The translations under genes and the position numbers were made by a program. This document shows positions 12,730 through 21,783 of a stretch of 22,387 nt of DNA, in pieces. Position 1 is the first letter of the stretch; every line of letters begins with the position of its first letter. The notes under the pieces are model-generated. The model did not search any database. It was given only the letters and a program-made list of their open reading frames with translations, and was not told the DNA's origin. Source of the DNA: Utricularia gibba (Eukaryota; Streptophyta; Magnoliopsida; Lamiales; Lentibulariaceae); NCBI GenBank assembly GCA_002189035.1, contig NEEC01000409.1, positions 1 through 22,387 of the forward strand, read 5' to 3'.

Positions 12730-13259
12730 TGCACCATTCCCGTATACCATGTCTCTAGTGGCTATTTGATTCTTTTGCCTTGTATGTTGTTCGCATCAAT
12801 TTCGAGAACATGAAGCACATTATTAAATGCAGTCACCACGGAATGCCACGTGAGACACTTTTCGTTGTGGCTTGTTTTTAATATGTCCACAGTTATCGGA
12901 CAAACGTAACTCCAAATTATAATACTTGGAGCTCGAAAAGGGCTTCCCAACAGTGTGCTATGAAGAGCAAGGATCTGCATGTTATGCAAGAGGTGCTTCG
13001 CGGACCAGGATGTGCGACGTAGTCATTTCATTGCGCATCATCATTCGGGGTGCATCCTAAAAATCACACGTGATTCATTAAAAATAAATATTTACGCATA
13101 TCCAGAGTGTATAACAGTGTTGGGATAAGTGATGCCACGAAATTCATGATGTAGCATGTGACTTTTTTCCAACTTGATCGCATAGTAGATGAATTCTGAC
13201 ACCATATGTTTTGGCTTTTGATTGATGCATTTAGTTGCTATGATACTTCTGATTCTTGA
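12730..13259 (+). repeat. Satellite unit 25, 530 bp
   Basis: One change only: a six-base loss between CACGTG and GATTC near m344-349, which removes the GTGCAC palindrome and the whole variable G tract. Confidence 0.96.
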
Positions 13260-13792
13260 TGCACCATTCCCGTATACCATGTCTCTAGTGGCTATTTGAT
13301 TCTTTTGCCTTGTATGTTGTTCGCATCAATTTCGAGAACATGAAGCACATTATTAAATGCAGTCACCACGGAATGCCACGTGAGACACTTTTCGTTGTGG
13401 CTTTTTTAATATGTCCACAGTTATCGGACAAACGTAACTCCAAATTATAATACTTGGAGCTCGAAAAGGGCTTCCCAACAGTGTGCTATGAAGAGCAAGG
13501 ATCTGCATGTTATGCAAGAGGTGCTTCGCGGACCAGGATGTGCGACGTAGTCATTTCATTGCGCATCATCATTCGGGGTGCATCCTAAAAATCACACGTG
13601 CACGGATTCATTAAAAATAAATATTTACGCATATCCAGAGTGTATAACAGTGTTGGGATAAGTGATGCCACGAAATTCATGATGTAGCATGTGACTTTTT
13701 TCCAACTTGATCGCATAGTAGATGAATTCTGACACCATATGTTTTGGCTTTTGATTGATGCATTTAGTTGCTATGATACTTCTGATTCTTGA
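13260..13792 (+). repeat. Satellite unit 26, 533 bp
   Basis: Losses: two bases in CTTGTTTTTAA near m145 and one G at m347-349. Confidence 0.96.
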
Positions 13793-14325
13793 TGCACCAT
13801 TCCCGTATACCATGTCTCTAGTGGCTATTTGATTCTTTTGCCTTGTATGTTTCGCATCAATTTCGAGAACATGAAGCACATTATTAAATGCAGTCACCAC
13901 GGAATGCCACGTGAGACACTTTTCGTTGTGGCTTGTTTTTAATATGTCCACAGTTATCGGACAAACGTAACTCCAAATTATAATACTTGGAGCTCGAAAA
14001 GGGCTTCCCAACAGTGTGCTATGAAGAGCAAGGATCTGCATGTTATGCAAGAGGTGCTTCGCGGACCAGGATGTGCGACGTAGTCATTTCATTGCGCATC
14101 ATCATTCGGGGTGCATCCTAAAAATCACACGTGCACCGGATTCATTAAAAATAAATATTTACGCATATCCAGATTATATAACAGTGTTGGGATAAGTGAT
14201 GCCACGAAATTCATGATGTAGCATGTGACTTTTTTCCAACTTGATCGCATAGTAGATGAATTCTGACACCATATGTTTTGGCTTTGATTGATGCATTTAG
14301 TTGCTATGATACTTCTGATTCTTGA
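13793..14325 (+). repeat. Satellite unit 27, 533 bp, variant subtype
   Basis: Has CCGG at m346-349 and three T at m493-496. The m382-386 region reads AGATTATATAAC, a private rearrangement that also yields TATATAA. Loses two bases in GTTGTTCG near m59. Confidence 0.95.
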
Positions 14326-14856
14326 TGCACCATTCCCGTATACCATGTCTCTAGTGGCTATTTGATTCTTTTGCCTTGTATGTTTTCGCATCAATTTCGA
14401 GAACATGAAGCACATTATTAAATGCAGTCACCACGGAATGCCACGTGAGACACTTTTCGTTGTGGCTTGTTTTTAATATGTCCACAGTTATCGGACAAAC
14501 GTAACTCCAAATTATAATACTTGGAGCTCGAAAAGGGCTTCCCAACAGTGTGCTATGAAGAGCAAGGATCTGCATGTTATGCAAGAGGTGCTTCGCGGAC
14601 CAGGATGTGCGACGTAGTCATTTCATTGCGCATCATCATTCGGGGTGCATCCTAAAAATCACACGTGCACGGATTCATTAAAAATAAATATTTACGCATA
14701 TCCAGAGTGTATAACAGTGTTGGGATAAGTGATGCCACGAAATTCATGATGTAGCATGTGACTTTTTTCCAACTTGATCGCATAGATGAATTCTGACACC
14801 ATATGTTTTGGCTTTTGATTGATGCATTTAGTTGCTATGATACTTCTGATTCTTGA
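14326..14856 (+). repeat. Satellite unit 28, 531 bp
   Basis: Losses: one base in GTTGTTCG near m60, one G at m347-349, three bases in CATAGTAGATG near m462. Confidence 0.95.
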
Positions 14857-15391
14857 TGCACCATTCCCGTATACCATGTCTCTAGTGGCTATTTGATTCT
14901 TTTGCCTTGTATGTTGTTCGCATCAATTTCGAGAACATGAAGCACATTATTAAATGCAGTCACCACGGAATGCCACGTGAGACACTTTTCGTTGTGGCTT
15001 GTTTTTAATATGTCCACAGTTATCGGACAAACGTAACTCCAAATTATAATACTTGGAGCTCGAAAAGGGCTTCCCAACAGTGTGCTATGAAGAGCAAGGA
15101 TCTGCATGTTATGCAAGAGGTGCTTCGCGGACCAGGATGTGCGACGTAGTCATTTCATTGCGCATCATCATTCGGGGTGCATCCTAAAAATCACACGTGC
15201 ACGGGATTCATTAAAAATAAATATTTACGCATATCCAGAGTGTATAACAGTGTTGGGATAAGTGATGCACGAAATTCATGATGTAGCATGTGACTTTTTT
15301 CCAACTTGATCGCATAGTAGATGAATTCTGACACCATATGTTTTGGCTTTTGATTGATGCATTTAGTTGCTATGATACTTCTGATTCTTGA
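14857..15391 (+). repeat. Satellite unit 29, 535 bp
   Basis: One change: a C missing from GATGCCACG near m412. Confidence 0.96.
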
Positions 15392-15921
15392 TGCACCATT
15401 CCCGTATACCATGTCTCTAGTGGCTATTTGATTCTTTTGCCTTGTATGTTGTTCGCATCAATTTCGAGAACATGAAGCACATTATTAAATGCAGTCACCA
15501 CGGAATGCCACGTGAGACACTTTTCGTTGTGGCTTGTTTTTAATATGTCCACAGTTATCGGACAAACGTAACTCCAAATTATAATACTTGGAGCTCGAAA
15601 AGGGCTTCCCAACAGTGTGCTATGAAGAGCAAGGATCTGCATGTTATGCAAGAGGTGCTTCGCGGACCAGGATGTGCGACGTAGTCATTTCATTGCGCAT
15701 CATCATTCGGGGCAGCCTAAAAATCACACGTGCACGGATTCATTAAAAATAAATATTTACGCATATCCAGTATATAACAGTGTTGGATAAGTGATGCCAC
15801 GAAATTCATGATGTAGCATGTGACTTTTTTCCAACTTGATCGCATAGTAGATGAATTCTGACACCATATGTTTTGGCTTTTGATTGATGCATTTAGTTGC
15901 TATGATACTTCTGATTCTTGA
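15392..15921 (+). repeat. Satellite unit 30, 530 bp
   Basis: GGGGTGCATCC reads GGGGCAGCC near m321-328, a two-base shortening with altered bases; AG is lost before a GTATATAAC form at m386; one G lost at m347-349 and one in GTTGGGATA. Four T at m493-496, so the TATATAA form is here without the short T run. Confidence 0.94.
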
Positions 15922-16455
15922 TGCACCATTCCCGTATACCATGTCTCTAGTGGCTATTTGATTCTTTTGCCTTGTATGTTGTTCGCATCAATTTCGAGAA
16001 CATGAAGCACATTATTAAATGCAGTCACCACGGAATGCCACGTGAGACACTTTTCGTTGTGGCTTGTTTTAATATGTCCACAGTTATCGGACAAACGTAA
16101 CTCCAAATTATAATACTTGGAGCTCGAAAAGGGCTTCCCAACAGTGTGCTATGAAGAGCAAGGATCTGCATGTTATGCAAGAGGTGCTTCGCGGACCAGG
16201 ATGTGCGACGTAGTCATTTCATTGCGCATCATCATTCGGGTGCATCCTAAAAATCACACGTGCACGGGATTCATTAAAAATAAATATTTACGCATATCCA
16301 GAGTGTATAACAGTGTTGGGATAAGTGATGCCACGAAATTCATGATGTAGCATGTGACTTTTTTCCAACTTGATCGCATAGTAGATGAATTCTGACACCA
16401 TATGTTTTGGCTTTTGATTGATGCATTTAGTTGCTATGATACTTCTGATTCTTGA
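15922..16455 (+). repeat. Satellite unit 31, 534 bp
   Basis: Losses: one T in GTTTTTAA near m146 and one G of GGGG near m318. After 16240 it is clean and opens the most regular part of the array. Confidence 0.96.
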
Positions 16456-16990
16456 TGCACCATTCCCGTATACCATGTCTCTAGTGGCTATTTGATTCTT
16501 TTGCCTTGTATGTTGTTCGCATCAATTTCGAGAACATGAAGCACATTATTAAATGCAGTCACCACGGAATGCCACGTGAGACACTTTTCGTTGTGGCTTG
16601 TTTTTAATATGTCCACAGTTATCGGACAAACGTAACTCCAAATTATAATACTTGGAGCTCGAAAAGGGCTTCCCAACAGTGTGCTATGAAGAGCAAGGAT
16701 CTGCATGTTATGCAAGAGGTGCTTCGCGGACCAGGATGTGCGACGTAGTCATTTCATTGCGCATCATCATTCGGGGTGCATCCTAAAAATCACACGTGCA
16801 CGGATTCATTAAAAATAAATATTTACGCATATCCAGAGTGTATAACAGTGTTGGGATAAGTGATGCCACGAAATTCATGATGTAGCATGTGACTTTTTTC
16901 CAACTTGATCGCATAGTAGATGAATTCTGACACCATATGTTTTGGCTTTTGATTGATGCATTTAGTTGCTATGATACTTCTGATTCTTGA
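16456..16990 (+). repeat. Satellite unit 32, 535 bp
   Basis: Identical to the reference except for two instead of three G at m347-349. Confidence 0.97.
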
Positions 16991-17107
16991 TGCACCATTC
17001 CCGTATACCATGTCTCTAGTGGCTATTTGATTCTTTTGCCTTGTATGTTGTTCGCATCAATTTCGAGAACATGAAGCACATTATTAAATGCAGTCACCAC
17101 GGAATGC

Positions 17108-17113
17108 CACGTG
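17108..17113. other. CACGTG palindrome 1 (G-box/E-box type), reference copy
   Basis: The hexamer sits in TGCCACGTGAGA at m118-123 and is kept in every complete unit, including the damaged unit 8. CACGTG is the core bound by bHLH and many plant bZIP factors. Whether anything binds here is unknown. Confidence 0.45.
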
Positions 17114-17170
17114 AGACACTTTTCGTTGTGGCTTGTTTTTAATATGTCCACAGTTATCGGACAAACGTAA

Positions 17171-17192
17171 CTCCAAATTATAATACTTGGAG
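17171..17192. repeat. Imperfect 22-bp dyad in the unit (m181-202), reference copy
   Basis: CTCCAA at m181-186 is the exact reverse complement of TTGGAG at m197-202, around a ten-base A/T-rich centre that itself contains the palindrome ATTATAAT. It runs into the palindrome GAGCTC (m200-205). The same 22 bases are present without change in all 42 complete units. Dyads of this kind are common in satellites and can extrude as hairpins; a function here is not shown. Confidence 0.8.
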
Positions 17193-17236
17193 CTCGAAAA
17201 GGGCTTCCCAACAGTGTGCTATGAAGAGCAAGGATC

Positions 17237-17249
17237 TGCATGTTATGCA
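17237..17249. repeat. Short perfect hairpin motif (m247-259), reference copy
   Basis: TGCAT and ATGCA are exact inverted arms of five bases with a GTT loop. The motif is altered in units 2, 8 and 15 and kept in the others. It is short enough to occur by chance in a single sequence. Confidence 0.6.
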
Positions 17250-17327
17250 AGAGGTGCTTCGCGGACCAGGATGTGCGACGTAGTCATTTCATTGCGCATC
17301 ATCATTCGGGGTGCATCCTAAAAATCA

Positions 17328-17336
17328 CACGTGCAC
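17328..17336. other. CACGTG palindrome 2 overlapping GTGCAC, reference copy
   Basis: CACGTGCAC at m338-346 holds two overlapping six-base palindromes. It lies 220 bases downstream of the first CACGTG and directly before the variable G tract. CACGTG survives in all units; GTGCAC is lost in unit 25. Confidence 0.45.
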
Positions 17337-17340
17337 GGGA
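17336..17340. other. Variable site: CGGG / CGG / CCGG (m346-349)
   Basis: Among 42 units I count 18 with CGGG, 18 with CGG, 5 with CCGG (units 2, 10, 17, 18, 27) and one deleted (unit 25). The near-equal split and the shared CCGG form suggest true polymorphism and not only homopolymer error. Confidence 0.75.
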
Positions 17341-17343
17341 TTC

Positions 17344-17361
17344 ATTAAAAATAAATATTTA
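17344..17361. other. 18-bp A/T-only run (m354-371), reference copy
   Basis: The run contains an A5 tract, TAAATA and the palindrome AAATATTT. It is unchanged in all 42 units although it is low in complexity, while the sites just before and after it (m347-349, m382-386) are the most variable in the unit. A/T tracts bend DNA and influence nucleosome placement; no role is shown here. Confidence 0.7.
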
Positions 17362-17375
17362 CGCATATCCAGAGT

Positions 17376-17376
17376 G
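17376..17376. other. Variable site: G/A at m386 (GTGTATAAC / GTATATAAC)
   Basis: Units 2, 4, 10, 18, 23 and 36 have A. Units 8, 27, 30 and 42 reach a TATATAA string by other changes. All others have G, apart from small deletions in units 9, 13 and 21. It is the main substitution in the array and marks a minority subtype. Confidence 0.8.
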
Positions 17377-17482
17377 TATAACAGTGTTGGGATAAGTGAT
17401 GCCACGAAATTCATGATGTAGCATGTGACTTTTTTCCAACTTGATCGCATAGTAGATGAATTCTGACACCATATGTTTTGGC

Positions 17483-17486
17483 TTTT
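17483..17486. other. Variable site: T4 / T3 run (m493-496)
   Basis: Fifteen units have three T (1, 2, 4, 8, 10, 11, 14, 15, 18, 19, 23, 24, 27, 36, 40), unit 34 has two, and the rest have four. All six units with A at m386 have three T. Confidence 0.75.
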
Positions 17487-17526
17487 GATTGATGCATTTA
17501 GTTGCTATGATACTTCTGATTCTTGA

Positions 17527-18055
17527 TGCACCATTCCCGTATACCATGTCTCTAGTGGCTATTTGATTCTTTTGCCTTGTATGTTGTTCGCATCAATTTC
17601 GAGAACATGAAGCACATTATTAAATGCAGTCACCACGGAATGCCACGTGAGACACTTTTCGTTGTGGCTTGTTTTTAATATGTCCACAGTTATCGGACAA
17701 ACGTAACTCCAAATTATAATACTTGGAGCTCGAAAAGGGCTTCCCAACAGTGTGCTATGAAGAGCAAGGATCTGCATGTTATGCAAGAGGTGCTTCGCGG
17801 ACCAGGATGTGCGACGTAGTCATTTCATTGCGCATCATCATTCGGGGTGCATCCTAAAAATCACACGTGCACGGGATTCATTAAAAATAAATATTTACGC
17901 ATATCCAGAGTGTATAACAGTGTTGGGATAAGTGATGCCACGAAATTCATGATGTAGCATGTGACTTTTTTCCAACTTGATCGCATAGTAGATGTTCTGA
18001 CACCATATTTGGCTTGATTGATGCATTTAGTTGCTATGATACTTCTGATTCTTGA
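17527..18055 (+). repeat. Satellite unit 34, 529 bp
   Basis: Identical to the reference until about m466, then three losses within 30 bases: AA of GAATTC (site destroyed), three bases in CATATGTTTTGG, and two T at m493-496. Such clustering suggests one locally bad patch, not three independent events. Confidence 0.95.
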
Positions 18056-18591
18056 TGCACCATTCCCGTATACCATGTCTCTAGTGGCTATTTGATTCTT
18101 TTGCCTTGTATGTTGTTCGCATCAATTTCGAGAACATGAAGCACATTATTAAATGCAGTCACCACGGAATGCCACGTGAGACACTTTTCGTTGTGGCTTG
18201 TTTTTAATATGTCCACAGTTATCGGACAAACGTAACTCCAAATTATAATACTTGGAGCTCGAAAAGGGCTTCCCAACAGTGTGCTATGAAGAGCAAGGAT
18301 CTGCATGTTATGCAAGAGGTGCTTCGCGGACCAGGATGTGCGACGTAGTCATTTCATTGCGCATCATCATTCGGGGTGCATCCTAAAAATCACACGTGCA
18401 CGGGATTCATTAAAAATAAATATTTACGCATATCCAGAGTGTATAACAGTGTTGGGATAAGTGATGCCACGAAATTCATGATGTAGCATGTGACTTTTTT
18501 CCAACTTGATCGCATAGTAGATGAATTCTGACACCATATGTTTTGGCTTTTGATTGATGCATTTAGTTGCTATGATACTTCTGATTCTTGA
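18056..18591 (+). repeat. Satellite unit 35, 536 bp, identical to the reference
   Basis: Base-for-base the same as 16991-17526, although two units away. This identity fixes 536 as the intact length. Confidence 0.97.
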
Positions 18592-19121
18592 TGCACCATT
18601 CCCGTATACCATGTCTCTAGTGGCTATTTGATTCTTTTGCCTTGTATGTTGTTCGCATCAATTTCGAGAACATGAAGCACATTATTAAAAGTCACCACGG
18701 AATGCCACGTGAGACACTTTTCGTTGTGGCTTGTTTTTAATATGTCCACAGTTATCGGACAAACGTAACTCCAAATTATAATACTTGGAGCTCGAAAAGG
18801 GCTTCCCAACAGTGTGCTATGAAGAGCAAGGATCTGCATGTTATGCAAGAGGTGCTTCGCGGACCAGGATGTGCGACGTAGTCATTTCATTGCGCATCAT
18901 CATTCGGGGTGCATCCTAAAAATCACACGTGCACGGGATTCATTAAAAATAAATATTTACGCATATCCAGAGTATATAACAGTGTTGGGATAAGTGATCA
19001 CGAAATTCATGATGTAGCATGTGACTTTTTTCCAACTTGATCGCATAGTAGATGAATTCTGACACCATATGTTTTGGCTTTGATTGATGCATTTAGTTGC
19101 TATGATACTTCTGATTCTTGA
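18592..19121 (+). repeat. Satellite unit 36, 530 bp, variant subtype
   Basis: Has A at m386 and three T at m493-496, with three G at m347-349. Losses: three bases in AAATGCAGTC near m98-102 and two in GTGATGCCACG near m410. Confidence 0.95.
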
Positions 19122-19651
19122 TGCACCATTCCCGTATACCATGTCTCTAGGCTATTTGATTCTTTTGCCTTGTATGTTGTTCGCATCAATTTCGAGAACA
19201 TGAAGCACATTATTAAATGCATCACCACGAATGCCACGTGAGACACTTTTCGTTGTGGCTTGTTTTTAATATGTCCACAGTTATCGGACAAACGTAACTC
19301 CAAATTATAATACTTGGAGCTCGAAAAGGGCTTCCAACAGTGTGCTATGAAGAGCAAGGATCTGCATGTTATGCAAGAGGTGCTTCGCGGACCAGGATGT
19401 GCGACGTAGTCATTTCATTGCGCATCATCATTCGGGGTGCATCCTAAAAATCACACGTGCACGGATTCATTAAAAATAAATATTTACGCATATCCAGAGT
19501 GTATAACAGTGTTGGGATAAGTGATGCCACGAAATTCATGATGTAGCATGTGACTTTTTTCCAACTTGATCGCATAGTAGATGAATTCTGACACCATATG
19601 TTTTGGCTTTTGATTGATGCATTTAGTTGCTATGATACTTCTGATTCTTGA
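19122..19651 (+). repeat. Satellite unit 37, 530 bp
   Basis: Losses: two bases in CTAGTGGC near m29, one in GCAGTC and one in ACGGAATG near m102-112, one C in CTTCCCAAC, one G at m347-349. Confidence 0.95.
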
Positions 19652-20183
19652 TGCACCATTCCCGTATACCATGTCTCTAGTGGCTATTTGATTCTTTTGC
19701 CTTGTATGTTGTTCGCATCAATTTCGAGAACATGAAGCACATTATTAAATGCAGTCACCACGGAATGCCACGTGAGACACTTTTCGTTGTGGCTTGTTTT
19801 TAATATGTCCACAGTTATCGGACAAACGTAACTCCAAATTATAATACTTGGAGCTCGAAAAGGGCTTCCAACAGTGTGCTATGAAGAGCAAGGATCTGCA
19901 TGTTATGCAAGAGGTGCTTCGCGGACCAGGATGTGCGACGTAGTCATTTCATTGCGCATCATCATTCGGGGTGCATCCTAAAAATCACACGTGCACGGAT
20001 TCATTAAAAATAAATATTTACGCATATCCAGAGTGTATAACAGTGTTGGGATAAGTGATGCCACGAAATTCATGATGTAGCATGTGACTTTTTTCCAACT
20101 TGATCGCATAGTAGATGAATTCTGACACCATATGTTTTGGCTTTTGATTGATGCATTTAGTTGCTATGATACTTCTGTCTTGA
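19652..20183 (+). repeat. Satellite unit 38, 532 bp
   Basis: Losses: one C in CTTCCCAAC (shared with unit 37), one G at m347-349, two bases in TCTGATTCTTG near m529. Confidence 0.95.
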
Positions 20184-20714
20184 TGCACCATTCCCGTATA
20201 CCATGTCTCTAGTGGCTATTGATTCTTTTGCCTTGTATGTTGTTCGCATCAATTCGAGAACATGAAGCACATTATTAAATGCAGTCACCACGGAATGCCA
20301 CGTGAGACACTTTTCGTTGTGGCTTTTTTAATATGTCCACAGTTATCGGACAAACGTAACTCCAAATTATAATACTTGGAGCTCGAAAAGGGCTTCCCAA
20401 CAGTGTGCTATGAAGAGCAAGGATCTGCATGTTATGCAAGAGGTGCTTCGCGGACCAGGATGTGCGACGTAGTCATTTCATTGCGCATCATCATTCGGGG
20501 TGCATCCTAAAAATCACACGTGCACGGATTCATTAAAAATAAATATTTACGCATATCCAGAGTGTATAACAGTGTTGGGATAAGTGATGCCACGAAATTC
20601 ATGATGTAGCATGTGACTTTTTTCCAACTTGATCGCATAGTAGATGAATTCTGACACCATATGTTTTGGCTTTTGATTGATGCATTTAGTTGCTATGATA
20701 CTTCTGATTCTTGA
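20184..20714 (+). repeat. Satellite unit 39, 531 bp
   Basis: Losses: one T in CTATTTGA, one T in CAATTTCG, two bases in CTTGTTTTTAA, one G at m347-349. Confidence 0.95.
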
Positions 20715-21250
20715 TGCACCATTCCCCGTATACCATGTCTCTAGTGGCTATTTGATTCTTTTGCCTTGTATGTTGTTCGCATCAATTTCGAGAACATGAA
20801 GCACATTATTAAATGCAGTCACCACGGAATGCCACGTGAGACACTTTTCGTTGTGGCTTGTTTTTAATATGTCCACAGTTATCGGACAAACGTAACTCCA
20901 AATTATAATACTTGGAGCTCGAAAAGGGCTTCCCAACAGTGTGCTATGAAGAGCAAGGATCTGCATGTTATGCAAGAGGTGCTTCGCGGACCAGGATGTG
21001 CGACGTAGTCATTTCATTGCGCATCATCATTCGGGGTGCATCCTAAAAATCACACGTGCACGGGATTCATTAAAAATAAATATTTACGCATATCCAGAGT
21101 GTATAACAGTGTTGGGATAAGTGATGCCACGAAATTCATGATGTAGCATGTGACTTTTTTCCAACTTGATCGCATAGTAGATGAATTCTGACACCATATG
21201 TTTTGGCTTTGATTGATGCATTTAGTTGCTATGATACTTCTGATTCTTGA
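20715..21250 (+). repeat. Satellite unit 40, 536 bp
   Basis: Reference length by compensation: one C gained near m10-12 and one T lost at m493-496. Confidence 0.96.
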
Positions 21251-21783
21251 TGCACCATTCCCGTATACCATGTCTCTAGTGGCTATTTGATTCTTTTGCC
21301 TTGTATGTTGTTCGCATCAATTTCGAGAACATGAAGCACATTATTAAATGCAGTCACCACGGAATGCCACGTGAGACACTTTTCGTTGTGGCTTTTTAAT
21401 ATGTCCACAGTTATCGGACAAACGTAACTCCAAATTATAATACTTGGAGCTCGAAAAGGGCTTCCCAACAGTGTGCTATGAAGAGCAAGGATCTGCATGT
21501 TATGCAAGAGGTGCTTCGCGGACCAGGATGTGCGACGTAGTCATTTCATTGCGCATCATCATTCGGGGTGCATCCTAAAAATCACACGTGCACGGGATTC
21601 ATTAAAAATAAATATTTACGCATATCCAGAGTGTATAACAGTGTTGGGATAAGTGATGCCACGAAATTCATGATGTAGCATGTGACTTTTTTCCAACTTG
21701 ATCGCATAGTAGATGAATTCTGACACCATATGTTTTGGCTTTTGATTGATGCATTTAGTTGCTATGATACTTCTGATTCTTGA
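21251..21783 (+). repeat. Satellite unit 41, 533 bp
   Basis: One change: three bases lost from CTTGTTTTTAA near m143-150. Confidence 0.96.

Larger units (their letters stand above)
16991..17526 (+). repeat. Satellite unit 33: reference copy, 536 bp
   Basis: This copy is used as the reference. It is identical over its full length to the unit at 18056-18591 and differs from the preceding unit by one G. It carries every segment that other units lack only sporadically, so it is the best single estimate of the intact unit. Landmarks: GTATAC m13-18, CACGTG m118-123, dyad m181-202, GAGCTC m200-205, hairpin m247-259, CACGTGCAC m338-346, A/T-only run m354-371, GAATTC m468-473, CATATG m480-485, ATGCAT m502-507. 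Confidence 0.97.
17310..17532. repeat. Separated 8-bp inverted repeat GGTGCATC / GATGCACC
   Basis: GGTGCATC (m320-327) is the reverse complement of GATGCACC, which spans the chosen unit boundary (m535 to m6 of the next unit). They are 207 bases apart in the reference copy and recur once per unit. This may be chance, or the trace of older internal duplication. Confidence 0.5.

Noticed and set aside
13625-14050. Minus-strand open frame of 141 codons, and shorter frames of about 60-75 codons recurring in every unit on both strands
   Set aside because: They are by-products of the repeat. The unit is 536 long, not a multiple of three, and has stops in all frames. The longest ones arise only where a private deletion joins two frames (here a two-base loss in unit 27). 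No domain, ribosome site or codon constraint is visible.
17001-17075. CENP-B box like sequence around CCCG (m10-13) or TTCG (m73-76)
   Set aside because: Only one half of the consensus fits at each place; the essential CGGG or TTCG partner is missing at the required spacing.
17210-17390. Internal duplication with a period near 170, suggested by AACAGTGT at m220-227 and m390-397
   Set aside because: Aligning 60 bases around the two copies at offset 170 gives only about 23 matches, little above chance outside the shared 8-mer.
17104-17406. Repeated word ATGCCACG at m114-121 and m409-416 as evidence for an older sub-repeat
   Set aside because: The similarity ends right after the 8-mer and its offset (295) does not agree with any other repeated word in the unit.
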